Shown: in pieces, positions 52,901-60,351 of the stretch | How the letters are laid out: the number at the start of each line of letters is the position of its first letter | How positions within the stretch are numbered: position 1 is the first letter of the stretch | Origin: an uncultured Clostridia bacterium | GTDB taxonomy: Bacteria > Bacillota > Clostridia > Christensenellales > UBA1242 | Assembly: GCA_944350265.1 (NCBI GenBank) | Contig: CALVOG010000007.1 | Coordinates: 1 to 64,000, forward strand | Direction: 5' to 3' | Length of the DNA: 64,000 bases | The notes under the pieces: model-generated | Database searches by the model: none | Told to the model about the DNA's origin: nothing | Seen by the model: only the letters and a program-made list of their open reading frames with translations | Translations under genes and position numbers: made by a program

Positions 52901-54005
52901 TATTATACACCGTGTTTTGGGCGTAATACGTCGTTCCCGCATCCACGCTGAAAGTGCCCTCGTTTTCATTGGAAGCGTTAGGAGTGAATTTGATGGACGA
53001 AGAAAAATACTCAACTCCAGCGTCAAAAACATAGTTCACACTCTTCTTCTGCACATATTTTGTTGCGCCGTCGAGGGTCACCTTAATGAAATCGCCTTCC
53101 AAAAATTCAATATCAGCCTTTTCGAGGGTGTAATCTTTTTCGGTGCTTGCTTTATTGGCGCCAGTGTCAGCCTCGTCGTATATCGTCGTGCCAGAGAGGA
53201 TGCTTATCTTTTGAACGTCCGCAATCTTTGCGTAAACACTTGTTGTGGTGGTGACAGGCTCTTCTCCCTCTCCGCCCTCAGTGGTCACTTTGTGGTTGAA
53301 GCCAACATATTCACTGTCAACATAGAACGCCTTGTTTGTTGTGTAGGCGCTTTCAAGGTTGCCAGCGCTTGTGAGATATTTTTGGGCGTAGTAATACTTG
53401 CCACCGATAGACGACAGTTGAACATATGCGTCATCGCCAAAGGTTACCTCGTCAAAGGAGGAGTTATATCTCACATTATAACTCTTGTCGGTTTCTCCTC
53501 TTTTTATATACTCGTAATCTTCTTCATAGTTCGAGTCACTTTTCACGCTGACAGCGAAAGAATAGTAGGAGTTTGCCTCCAAACTTATCGCGCTCGATTG
53601 ATAGCCCTCGCGTCCCTCTTTTCGCTGGTCGGTTTCCGTCTTACTGTTAATCATAAGAATTTGCGTGTCACTTGATGCGTCGCTTGGGTTGACCGAAAGG
53701 TGATAGGTTGACTTTCTATACGTGTTAAAATTCGAGCCAACATTGATAACGCCAGAGGTCACCTTGCCGTCGTCTAAAATCTTCGACCAGCCCGATGGAC
53801 TTTCGCTTATTGAAGTGACAGTGCTACTGTTAAAATTACCATTTGTGACGCTCACAGAGCCAGAATGCTCATAGATGTGATTTCCACTTTCCGCTTGCGC
53901 AAAGTTTTCAAAATATGTTGCCAAAATTCCTGTTACGGCAACAGGCATCATTAGTGCCAAAATAACTAAGCAAAATTTGAGTGTCGATACTTTAAGTTTC
54001 TTCAT
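49983..54005 (-). CDS. Giant single-pass surface protein with a cytoplasmic coiled coil
   Basis: A 1340-residue protein. A signal peptide at 1-38 ends in AQA. The outer region of about 1110 residues is rich in S, T, N and Y and beta-stranded. It contains recurring modules (NGNFN, a Trp-containing strand, GVINxxxxxY, ILMxN, then a YYSFAVSVK- or YRLSFDYK-type strand) resembling CBM4_9-like carbohydrate-binding folds. One membrane helix lies at about 1150-1173, then a 165-residue cytoplasmic part that is a likely coiled coil (1205-1300) with a K/E/T/N-rich tail. AGGTGG precedes the ATG, and a TATAAT lies about 40 nt further up. It may be a glycan-binding receptor or an envelope scaffold. Confidence 0.85.
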   Translation of the reverse strand: MKKLKVSTLKFCLVILALMMPVAVTGILATYFENFAQAESGNHIYEHSGSVSVTNGNFNSSTVTSISESPSGWSKILDDGKVTSGVINVGSNFNTYRKSTYHLSVNPSDASSDTQILMINSKTETDQRKEGREGYQSSAISLEANSYYSFAVSVKSDSNYEEDYEYIKRGETDKSYNVRYNSSFDEVTFGDDAYVQLSSIGGKYYYAQKYLTSAGNLESAYTTNKAFYVDSEYVGFNHKVTTEGGEGEEPVTTTTSVYAKIADVQKISILSGTTIYDEADTGANKASTEKDYTLEKADIEFLEGDFIKVTLDGATKYVQKKSVNYVFDAGVEYFSSSIKFTPNASNENEGTFSVDAGTTYYAQNTVYNNLNEYGVASIYLKGLKDNDGKDVELKYERFVALGWQTFRFFIATGDEAQEINFELWLGGENAGCTGVVFYDNLNGTQYSENLFYKTYKAEKDATYEYSVNGKTTEISTTKFVSFKEDNSIETGANLNFEDGSGLGGWKKRGGGHAQILPLNSQSAFENTTGYDFVGSNLSSTVVIDGDNIEIKDNNNAMALWAKNNYVEVKSKDINVDSHKIYKITAYYKISELDGTAYLKIEENENIFSEYPALENTYTLASGSASATSNSENLYVNSYGTMEIYVKGSNIYNSSINIVLGVGSSDTSATGCVVFDDIKVEEISASELATAEEDSATIVKINENTAEQSIANGNFNNTTGESKNFPLTPSDWTFESGNGKTFAGVINTKASEYQKYQQKYRENIELGAENPYLWASATNPLDPDETSKYNNNILMLNNNSLTHQTVKSANFALDPNSHYRLSFDYKTANSSANAFFNILIYNEDGVLLYEEKGVQASRWNSYEILFKTFFGTENCYIQIEFGTEDEKVSGYAYFDNFALSTIEETEFDEGKNKVDMTNFYANLPTNNISSDLKDFSSSAYKTSGYDDQKQGGIVNATYFDNTKFAIDDENKDEKSAFVLTTKSSTTYVIDSVYKFDLTSGNYYTLTFKLKTSFLHESYEDVDVSENDFGAIVGLSGFDYMTNLISNDEYAEYTLHIRATEDATATLHLALQSDDYYTTGTMVVYDLNFTEISADDENASEGYDNAKEVMDEKGYDVNSDHVYAVTNSTDDDTDSDTGEGEEAETPENDDFTWLLLIASLITGLAIVIAVVGYFLRKVKIKKIETKRKETYDRKGTLHRDSIRKEAEDERDAEVKAIEANIKRFEDELSALESEHKEKVVALRKDDGKELSKATEKEFKLFAQKRAVLSEKIDVLKHQLENAKSPEYLLSLERKKAIEAETKQRALTKKTEPKKEQNETSKKTDDKKSNKTDIKTDNKKKNN

Positions 54006-54098
54006 AAACCACCTGTAAGAATAGATTAACTATTTCATTATAATACATTTGTTTCATAAAATCAAATATTTTTTTAAAAAAAGTTCAATAATAATGGT

Positions 54099-54515
54099 AT
54101 GATGTCGAAATTTTTGGATAAAAGTGCAAAATTTGGCGCTTTAAGGGAGGAAAAACTGCCTTTGAAAATGATTTTCCTCCTCTGTCTTTCTGGCGCTGTT
54201 GTTGGTTTCTTAAATGGTTTCTTTGGCGGTGGAGGTGGGATGATTGTTGTTCCGCTCCTTGAAAATGTGCTTCATTTGGAGAGTAAATATTCTCACGCGA
54301 CAGCAATCGTCATTATTTTTCCAATTTCTTTCATAAGCGCCATTATCTACCTTCTCTCTGGCTCCATCGAAAATGTTTCACTTATAACCGTTGGGCTTGG
54401 CGTGGTGGCGGGTGGAATTGTGGGGTCTTTTGTTTTAAAAGTGCTTCCACCTAAGGCGCTTAAAATTATCTTCGCACTTTTGATGCTTGCGGGTGGGATT
54501 AGGCTTATCGTGTGA
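54099..54515 (+). CDS. Half-size TauE/SafE transporter, first
   Basis: A 138-residue protein with four membrane helices and the TauE/SafE motif GFLNGFFGGGGGMIVVPLL near 36-54. Normal TauE/SafE exporters are about 250 residues with two such halves. A similar half-size gene follows at 54821, so the pair may form a heterodimer. A -10-like AATAAT ends 6 nt before the second of two adjacent ATG codons (54102), and there is no ribosome site. The frame runs cleanly to TGA; no fusion to the second half is possible because of the 305-bp spacer. Confidence 0.85.
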   Translation: MMSKFLDKSAKFGALREEKLPLKMIFLLCLSGAVVGFLNGFFGGGGGMIVVPLLENVLHLESKYSHATAIVIIFPISFISAIIYLLSGSIENVSLITVGLGVVAGGIVGSFVLKVLPPKALKIIFALLMLAGGIRLIV

Positions 54516-54517
54516 GA

Positions 54518-54637
54518 GCGGGCGCCAAGGCGCGCCCGTTAGGCGCGCTTGCCCGAGAGAGTTGGGCGCGCTCGGATTTTCAAGCACTGCCTCTCTCGGG
54601 CACGATTTGCCACAGAGCAAATCGTTATGGCGCCCGC
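54518..54637. other. GC-rich cloverleaf-like inverted-repeat element
   Basis: Four perfect stems close on each other. The outer stem is GCGGGCGCC (54518-54526) with 54629-54637. Hairpin A is GCGCGCC (54530-54536) with 54542-54548. Hairpin B is GCCCGAGAGAG (54551-54561) with 54591-54601. Hairpin C is ACGATTTGC (54602-54610) with 54617-54625. The element is far richer in GC than its surroundings and starts 2 nt after the stop of the first TauE gene. It could be a structured RNA or a small mobile hairpin element. Confidence 0.75.
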
Positions 54638-54820
54638 CCCTAAACTTTCAGCATCTATTAAACTTTTCTCCGCATTGACACCTAATTTTGCAGTCCTTAG
54701 ATTGGCAGTTCAATACATTAACTCAGCGTAATAATATCCTTACTTACAATCTACCCTTTGCACTTTTAATGTGCTTACAATCAACCTTTTTTGTGTTTAA
54801 GTAAAAGATAAGGAGGTTCT

Positions 54821-55210
54821 ATGATATATTTTCTATACATATTAGCAGGCGTCATTTCTGGCGTATTTGGCGGGCTTGGAATGGGCGGAGGCACGCTTCT
54901 CATTCCCATTCTCACAATATTTCTAAATATGGAGCAAAAAGAGAGCCAGGGCATCAATCTTATAAGTTTTTTGGTGATGGCGATTTTTGCGATGATAATA
55001 CATTATAAAAATGGCTACATTGTCACAAGACACATTTTGTGGATTGTGGTTTTTGGTATGCTTTTTTCGGTGCTTGGGGCGTATCTTATGACAATACTTC
55101 CTTCAAAAGTTCTAAAAATCGCCTTTGGGATTTTTCTTTGCCTACTTGCCGTTTTTGACCTTATTAAGACATTAAAAAAGGATAAATCGAAAAAAGAGAA
55201 GAAAACATAA
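54821..55210 (+). CDS. Half-size TauE/SafE transporter, second
   Basis: A 129-residue protein with four membrane helices. The motif ISGVFGGLGMGGGTLLIPIL near residues 13-32 is the TauE/SafE signature, and the basic C-terminus lies in the cytoplasm. AAGGAGG precedes the ATG. Together with the preceding half-size gene it would make one complete exporter, likely for a sulfur or organic anion; the substrate is unknown. Confidence 0.86.
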   Translation: MIYFLYILAGVISGVFGGLGMGGGTLLIPILTIFLNMEQKESQGINLISFLVMAIFAMIIHYKNGYIVTRHILWIVVFGMLFSVLGAYLMTILPSKVLKIAFGIFLCLLAVFDLIKTLKKDKSKKEKKT

Positions 55211-55336
55211 CAATTTTCTCGTTAAATCGCAAAAAAATGGATAAATTTTTGAAATTTTTGCGCGAAAACACTTGACAATATGATTTTTATAATTTTATTA
55301 TAATAATAAATAAAAGATAATATTAGGGATAAAAAA

Positions 55337-56689
55337 ATGGAAAAATCACATTTCTATGAGTTTGTGGATAGAATGATTCTCCCGCTTTTCACAGGCTCGT
55401 TTATTGCTGGCGAAACGGAATCTTCATCGCGTGATTTAGAGGTGGCGCTTGGAAAGGGGAACTCGGTGCTACTTAAACCGTCTAAGGCGGATGAATATAG
55501 GCTCATTTTAAAGCGCGGTCAGCCGTTTAAATCATTTGAAGTGAGCCTTATTAAGACCATTTTGGAGGAAATTGCCATTCTTTCCGAGGCGGGGCTTGAG
55601 AACACTGTTTATCTTCAAAAACTGCAAAACACCATCATTGAAAAGGCGCTTATCGACAGCATAACAACCGACAGCGCATCGCAAACGATTATTGGCATAA
55701 TTTCGTGCTTAGAGCGCTGGGCAACGCGCACATATGAGGGCGAAAATGTTTCGATGGGTGTTTTTGTCAACCTTTCGGCGGTGGCGGACGATGCAAGCGT
55801 TAATTTTGCTGACATTATGGACAGCGACTTTTTTGTGCGCATAACCGACGGCGTTTCGGCCTTTGTGGAGTTCGATAAAAAGGGCGGACTAATTGGTTAT
55901 ATCAACCTCAAAAACCCAAAACACGCACCAACCGTTTCGCCATATATTTTCGATAGGGTGGCAAGAAGTTGTAACGACAAACGTGTGGGTATCATTCTAA
56001 CGGCGCGAGGCGATATTCTCATTTTCTATGCTCGTCAACTTATGTTTGCTAAGCGTAACGGCAAGTGGTGTGTTTATTCTCACGACGAAATCATTCGCCT
56101 TCTTTACACCAACGTTTCTTACACCGCAAAACAAATTAGGCGCGCCATTTACAGCACGGCGCTTGACTGCTCGTTTGGCTATATGGGTGCGTGCATAATC
56201 TATTTAAACAAGGATAAAACGCACGAAGCGTTAAAGCAAATTAACATTGCCGACATTGTTTCGGAGAGCCATTTTGAAGAGAAAAAACTTATGGAACTTG
56301 GCGAAAATTCCAAACTTTACAATCTCACAAATCCGCCTCCATTCGATGAAAATATCACCTTTGAGGAATATTTAACGAAGTTTAACTGCACAAAGGCAAG
56401 GGCGATAAAGAACATTATCGCGGGCAAAAAACTTTATGAACTTGACCGAAAATTGTTGGAAAACTTGGTGGGAATTGACGGCGCAACCGTTATCGATTTC
56501 GACGGCACAATCATCGCTGTTGGCGCCATTCTCAAAATTGAGGCGGGCAGTCTTGGCGGAGGAAGACTTGCGGCAACCAAAAGTATGGCGAAATACGGCG
56601 TGGGCATAAAGGTGTCGCAAGATGGCATAATGCAGGGCTTTTCAGCGGATAAACACGGCAAGGTGAAGCTTATTTTCGATGTCGGCTAA
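55337..56689 (+). CDS. DisA_N-like (diadenylate cyclase fold) protein with an N-terminal sensor region
   Basis: A 450-residue soluble protein. The last ~75 residues resemble the core of the DisA_N diadenylate cyclase domain: GIDGATVIDFDG supplies the DGA motif near 376-378. The region of the RHR motif reads GGGRLAATKSMAKYG, with only one of the two arginines and no histidine. The first ~300 residues have no membrane helix and may be a sensor domain of the kind found in front of DisA_N domains. It may make or merely bind c-di-AMP, or bind another nucleotide. A TTGACA at 55273 is a possible -35, and AGGGAT is a weak ribosome site. Confidence 0.72.
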   Translation: MEKSHFYEFVDRMILPLFTGSFIAGETESSSRDLEVALGKGNSVLLKPSKADEYRLILKRGQPFKSFEVSLIKTILEEIAILSEAGLENTVYLQKLQNTIIEKALIDSITTDSASQTIIGIISCLERWATRTYEGENVSMGVFVNLSAVADDASVNFADIMDSDFFVRITDGVSAFVEFDKKGGLIGYINLKNPKHAPTVSPYIFDRVARSCNDKRVGIILTARGDILIFYARQLMFAKRNGKWCVYSHDEIIRLLYTNVSYTAKQIRRAIYSTALDCSFGYMGACIIYLNKDKTHEALKQINIADIVSESHFEEKKLMELGENSKLYNLTNPPPFDENITFEEYLTKFNCTKARAIKNIIAGKKLYELDRKLLENLVGIDGATVIDFDGTIIAVGAILKIEAGSLGGGRLAATKSMAKYGVGIKVSQDGIMQGFSADKHGKVKLIFDVG

Positions 56690-56867
56690 GGTTGAATGGA
56701 CAAATCTTTGAGTTATTTAAAACTGTATTCAAATTTTTCATATATAAGTTATATGACACACCTTAAAATATAGAAATGAAACACGCAACGAAATAAACAA
56801 GCATTTTTGTAATAAAGTTGCGTGTTATTTTTTTAATTAAAATGTGACTTGTGATAAATTTTGCAAT

Positions 56868-56892
56868 AAAAAAACAAGCGAAATGCTTGTTT
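56868..56892 (-). terminator. rnpB terminator
   Basis: On the minus strand, AAACAAGC and GCTTGTTT enclose a 5-nt loop and are followed by a T-run, directly past the 3' end of the RNase P RNA. Confidence 0.8.
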
Positions 56893-56896
56893 AAAT

Positions 56897-57233
56897 CAGT
56901 TAAACTGTAAGCCGAGTTCTGTATTAAACGGTCATCTTTCTAGTTTTGCCGTCGCCGACAAAATCAAGCGGTATTTTTGTTGGACACGAAAGAACGCGTA
57001 TACGTCCAAACTTAACCTTGCATCGGGTGGGGTTTACAGAGCAGGAAGTGTTACCACCTCCTCGGTAGGCTCTTACCCTACCTTTCCACCATCGCCAAAA
57101 GGCAGTCTATTTCTGTTGCACTATCCTTAGAGTCGCCTCCACCAGCCGTTAACTGGCACCCTGTTCTTTTGATGCTCGGACTTTCCTCGCTTTATCGGTT
57201 GTCGATAAACCGCGACCGTCTGTTTAACTGACA
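56897..57233 (-). ncRNA. rnpB: RNase P RNA
   Basis: The catalytic RNA of RNase P, which matures tRNA 5' ends. On the minus strand the universal 5' signature GAGGAAAGTCCGAGC lies at the complement of 57174-57188, and the 3' signature ending in GGCTTAC lies near 56908-56914. The 5' end CAGTTAAAC pairs with GTTTAACTG at the 3' end to form P1. A TATAAT (complement of 57239-57244) gives a start near 57233. The length is about 337 nt. In the surrounding gap nothing else is visible except AT-rich sequence. Confidence 0.95.
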
Positions 57234-57449
57234 GGGGTATTATACCATATCCAAAGCTAAAAATCAACACATAAAGCTTAAAAGTCGCACAAAAAAGAAG
57301 TTTGCTCTTAAAAGAAAAGCATTTCATTTTATCAAAAAGTGATTTTGCTCTTTGCGAAGTCACTTAATTTTTGCCCCATATATGCCAAAGATGTTTAATT
57401 TTGCTCGCATATCTCAAAATATTCCACCTAAATTTTGGCGCGTTAAAAA

Positions 57450-58220
57450 TTAAAGGGCAACGCGAGTTTTGGTTTGGGTGAAGTTAAATATGGCAACGTC
57501 GGCGCCGATAAGGTAGATGCCAGCGATAGAGAAAATGAAAGCATAATCTTGCGATGCTAAAAATTGAAGAAACTTTATGCTTACCTCAAATGTTGCATTA
57601 AGCCCGAAGTTGAATGCGTAAAAAATTGTGCCAACCGAGAGGAGAAGGATGCCAAATATCATTAAAAAGTGCGTTTTAAATCTAAAAAGTAGGAGGATAA
57701 TTGTGATGATTGCGTTCAAAAAATATACCGCAAAGAGCGCAAGTTTAAGAGCGAAATATTGTGGTAAATATTCGGTTAAAACGAAGTAAGCGATGACGCT
57801 CAGCCCCGCGCGCACGGCAATGTTCAGCACTTTTAAGCCCACACCCTTTGTGAGAAAAACAGTGTAAAGCGCAAGAATAAGTTGAAAGGCAAGGGTGAGG
57901 TAGAAGAGGATATCCTCATAAATTTTGATTTTGTCCGCTTGGATTGTGTTTTCAAGTGCAATCATAAGCCCCATTGAAGAAGCGAGGGTGGCAAGCGCCA
58001 ACAAAACAAGAAAACTTTTGGAATTTTTCCTAAGTGTTAAAAGGCACATTAAAAACACAAGCGCAATGGCGATTACTCTAAAAAATCGCGCATTAAACCA
58101 CTTTGCGCCGTCGATGGAAAACTTTGGATTGACAAGCGCAACAACAGCACTACCAATAATGAGTATGCTGAAAATTATAAAAACAACAAGTCTAAATTTA
58201 CTTATTCTTCTTTCGCTCAT
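57450..58220 (-). CDS. Multi-pass membrane protein, unknown
   Basis: A 256-residue protein with about eight membrane helices spread evenly from residue 10 to 245 and short basic ends. No family motif is recognised. On the minus strand a perfect TATAAT (complement of 58227-58232) ends exactly 6 nt before the ATG, with an extended-10 TG and no ribosome site, so the mRNA is predicted to be leaderless. Confidence 0.8.
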   Translation of the reverse strand: MSERRISKFRLVVFIIFSILIIGSAVVALVNPKFSIDGAKWFNARFFRVIAIALVFLMCLLTLRKNSKSFLVLLALATLASSMGLMIALENTIQADKIKIYEDILFYLTLAFQLILALYTVFLTKGVGLKVLNIAVRAGLSVIAYFVLTEYLPQYFALKLALFAVYFLNAIITIILLLFRFKTHFLMIFGILLLSVGTIFYAFNFGLNATFEVSIKFLQFLASQDYAFIFSIAGIYLIGADVAIFNFTQTKTRVAL

Positions 58221-58394
58221 AACATTATTATATCAAATTGATTTAATAAATACTAACATTTTTGACCAATTTTCTTAAATTTAGTCCAATTTTATTTGAA
58301 AAGTTGTGGTTTAAGTTAAAATTAAGTTGTTTTTTTAGAATTAGTTGGTGTTTTATTTTTATTAATTCTTTTTAAGAGGATTGTTTCGACATTC

Positions 58395-58620
58395 GCGGGC
58401 GGGCGCTACGACCATTCTTCGCTCCGCTCAGAATGACAAATAACTGCCCTGCCTTCGGTATAAGCGACACTGCCTAACACGCGACACAACAAAAAATGAC
58501 AGCGTCACCTACGACCATTCTTCGCTCCGCTCAGAATGACAAATAGTCTGACAGTCCTGGCGGAAGAGGTTATATGCGCGTTGAACGTTAAATAAAACGT
58601 GGCAGTGCCAACTCAGAATG
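58395..58620. repeat. Two dispersed repeat copies
   Basis: Copies at about 58395-58480 and 58498-58570 carry CTACGACCATTCTTCG and CTCAGAATGACAAATA. The second begins with the hairpin GTCAC-type palindrome (TGACAGCGTCA), and a further GTGGCAGTGCCA hairpin sits near 58602. The stretch 58221-58693 holds no other gene. Confidence 0.75.
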
Positions 58621-58693
58621 ACCAAACACGCGACACCTCAAAAGTGGCAGTTCCATATTTGACAAAATTTTGAAGAAAAACATAAAAGAGAAT

Positions 58694-58789
58694 ATGGATA
58701 AGGAAAAGAAAAATATACGGATAATTTGTGTGAAAGCGCCAAAAGTTTTGGTGCCGTTTCTTAAAATGTTCATAAAGAAAGATGATTAA
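58694..58789 (+). CDS. spoVM: SpoVM-like spore coat-anchoring peptide
   Basis: A 31-residue open frame. After a short charged N-terminal extension it reads IRIICVKAPKVLVPFLKMF then IKKDD. This follows the SpoVM pattern: basic residue near the start, K-x-P-K-x-L, hydrophobic face with a helix-breaking proline, basic then acidic end. SpoVM is an amphipathic peptide that recognises the curved forespore membrane and recruits SpoIVA, whose gene lies at 63413. AAAGAG is a weak ribosome site; TTGACA near 58658 and CATAAA 16 bp later may form a promoter, the latter resembling a sigma-E-type -10. Family hits are hard to score at this size. Confidence 0.68.
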   Translation: MDKEKKNIRIICVKAPKVLVPFLKMFIKKDD

Positions 58790-58945
58790 TTTACTTGCGG
58801 TTTGACGTAATTTGGCAAATTGCACTGAGACAACAAATTAGTTTGGCGATTAATTTACTTGCGGTTTGGCGTAATTTGTCAAATAATGCTGAGATAATTA
58901 ATTTTAACCTAAATAATTTGCTTGCATTTTTGACGTAATTCGACA
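58783..58945. repeat. ~65-bp repeat pair plus a diverged third copy
   Basis: GATTAATTTACTTGCGGTTT begins units at 58783 and 58850. A diverged third unit (AATAATTTGCTTGCATTTTT) starts near 58911. The first unit overlaps the spoVM stop codon. The rest, to 59090, is AT-rich and gene-free. Confidence 0.7.
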
Positions 58946-59090
58946 AAAAACGCCATTTTTGACGGCAAAGTGACGGCACTTTTTTCGTAATTGTAAAATA
59001 TTGTAAAAATCACTAAAAAATTGATGTCATAAACTTTGACTTTGCTTTTTTCAATTATTTATAATTTTCTCTGTCATAAAGGAGAAAGTT

Positions 59091-59570
59091 ATGGAAGAAA
59101 ATTTTTGGACAAAAACCATTTTGGAGGCATATCGTCACTTGGAAACTGTGGCGGATGCTATTGATAAAATTGTTATGAAAACCGCGCTGAACAGCGGACA
59201 TTTTTTGGTGGATGGCGAAAGTGTTTTCGAAACTTCAAACAAACTCATCGCTCTTTCCGAGCGCAAGGTGACGCTTATTAATCTTAAAATTTTAACCGAA
59301 AACGTTTTGTCGGCGCTGTCGGTTGATGAGGCTGACATACTTATTTGTCGCTATGTTGAAAATATGAAATTTAAGGATATCGCAGAGGAAAAAGGCGTGC
59401 AAATTCGCACCGTTTTTAGAAGGCTTGATAGGGCTGAAGCGAGTTTTGCAAATAAGCTTTTAGCGCTCGGCTATACGGATGACAGGCTGAAAAAGATGCT
59501 AAAAAACGAGAAGTGGATTATGGCGCGCCTCGAAAAACAGGAGGAGAATGCCTGTGCGGTGGCGCGCTGA
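59091..59570 (+). CDS. Sigma-70 region 4-like HTH protein
   Basis: A 159-residue protein. Residues about 80-120 (ADILICRYVENMKFKDIAEE, then TVFRRLDRAEASF) form the helix-turn-helix of sigma-factor region 4. No region 2 is present, so it cannot be a complete sigma factor. Proteins of this kind occur as late-gene regulators in Firmicute phages, and a terminase gene lies 1.9 kb downstream, so it may be a prophage relic. AAAGGAG precedes the ATG. Confidence 0.75.
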   Translation: MEENFWTKTILEAYRHLETVADAIDKIVMKTALNSGHFLVDGESVFETSNKLIALSERKVTLINLKILTENVLSALSVDEADILICRYVENMKFKDIAEEKGVQIRTVFRRLDRAEASFANKLLALGYTDDRLKKMLKNEKWIMARLEKQEENACAVAR

Positions 59571-59584
59571 GCATTTATAAGAGA

Positions 59585-60340
59585 ATTGACCAAGCGCGCT
59601 TGGATGTTTGGGTTGTTTTGGGTTTAGCTGAGTTTTTAGCGATAAGAGGAAAGATTAGACATTCGCGGGCAGTGATGGATGATTAATCTTTTGTGTAAAT
59701 AGCACAGTGTATTACGTGGAATAACAAAATGTGACAGCGTCACCTACGACGAGATTCTTCGCTTCGCTCAGAATGACAAATAACTGCTTTGCCTAACGGT
59801 AGAAGTGGTATAGCGTGTTAAGCGATACAGCGTGATTGCTACATAACCTAAACTGCAAATGGAAGAGTGCCTATGCGCAAGACAAAAATGGCACAGTGTG
59901 GTTGTGACATAATTCATACCGCAAGGCGACATCATTAAATGTCATTCCTAAGCGTACCTTCAATACGTTTAACGCGCGGTATTGCATAAACCATCGGCTA
60001 ACAGTTATTTGTCATTCTGAGCAAGGAGCACTCTGGCGTCAGCGAAGAATGGTCGTAGAACGGCTTACAAAAATTCTAAAACTTACCACTTAATCACAAA
60101 CTAAAAAATCGCCAACCATCAGCGTTTTCTTACAATGCTATACCTTTTTAAGAGGATAAAATAGACATTCGCGGGCAGTGATGGATGATTAATCTTTTGT
60201 GTAAATAGCACAGTGTATTACGTGGAATAACAAAATGTGACAGCGTCACCTACGACGAGATTCTTCGCTTCGCTCAGAATGACAAATAATTACCCTGCCT
60301 TCGGTATAAGCGATATAGTCTAACACGTGACACCTCATAA
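59585..60340. repeat. Dispersed repeat array with a 128-bp perfect direct repeat
   Basis: A 128-bp segment at 59656-59783 is repeated exactly at 60162-60289. It holds TAGACATTCGCGGGCAGTG, the hairpin GTGACAGCGTCAC and CTACGACGAGATTCTTCG. CCAAGCGCGCTTGG precedes the first copy (about 59590). An inverted partial copy lies at 60004-60062, interrupted by about 18 bp. No gene is visible in 59571-60351. Confidence 0.85.
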
Positions 60341-60351
60341 CGTGGCGCGCC

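Noticed and set aside
52917..53675. 252-residue open frame opposite the giant surface protein gene
   Set aside because: The antisense frame has no signal, motif or start site; it arises from codon bias of the true gene.
54487..54731. Two short open frames between the TauE halves
   Set aside because: They run through the GC-rich hairpin element and have no ribosome site or recognisable content.
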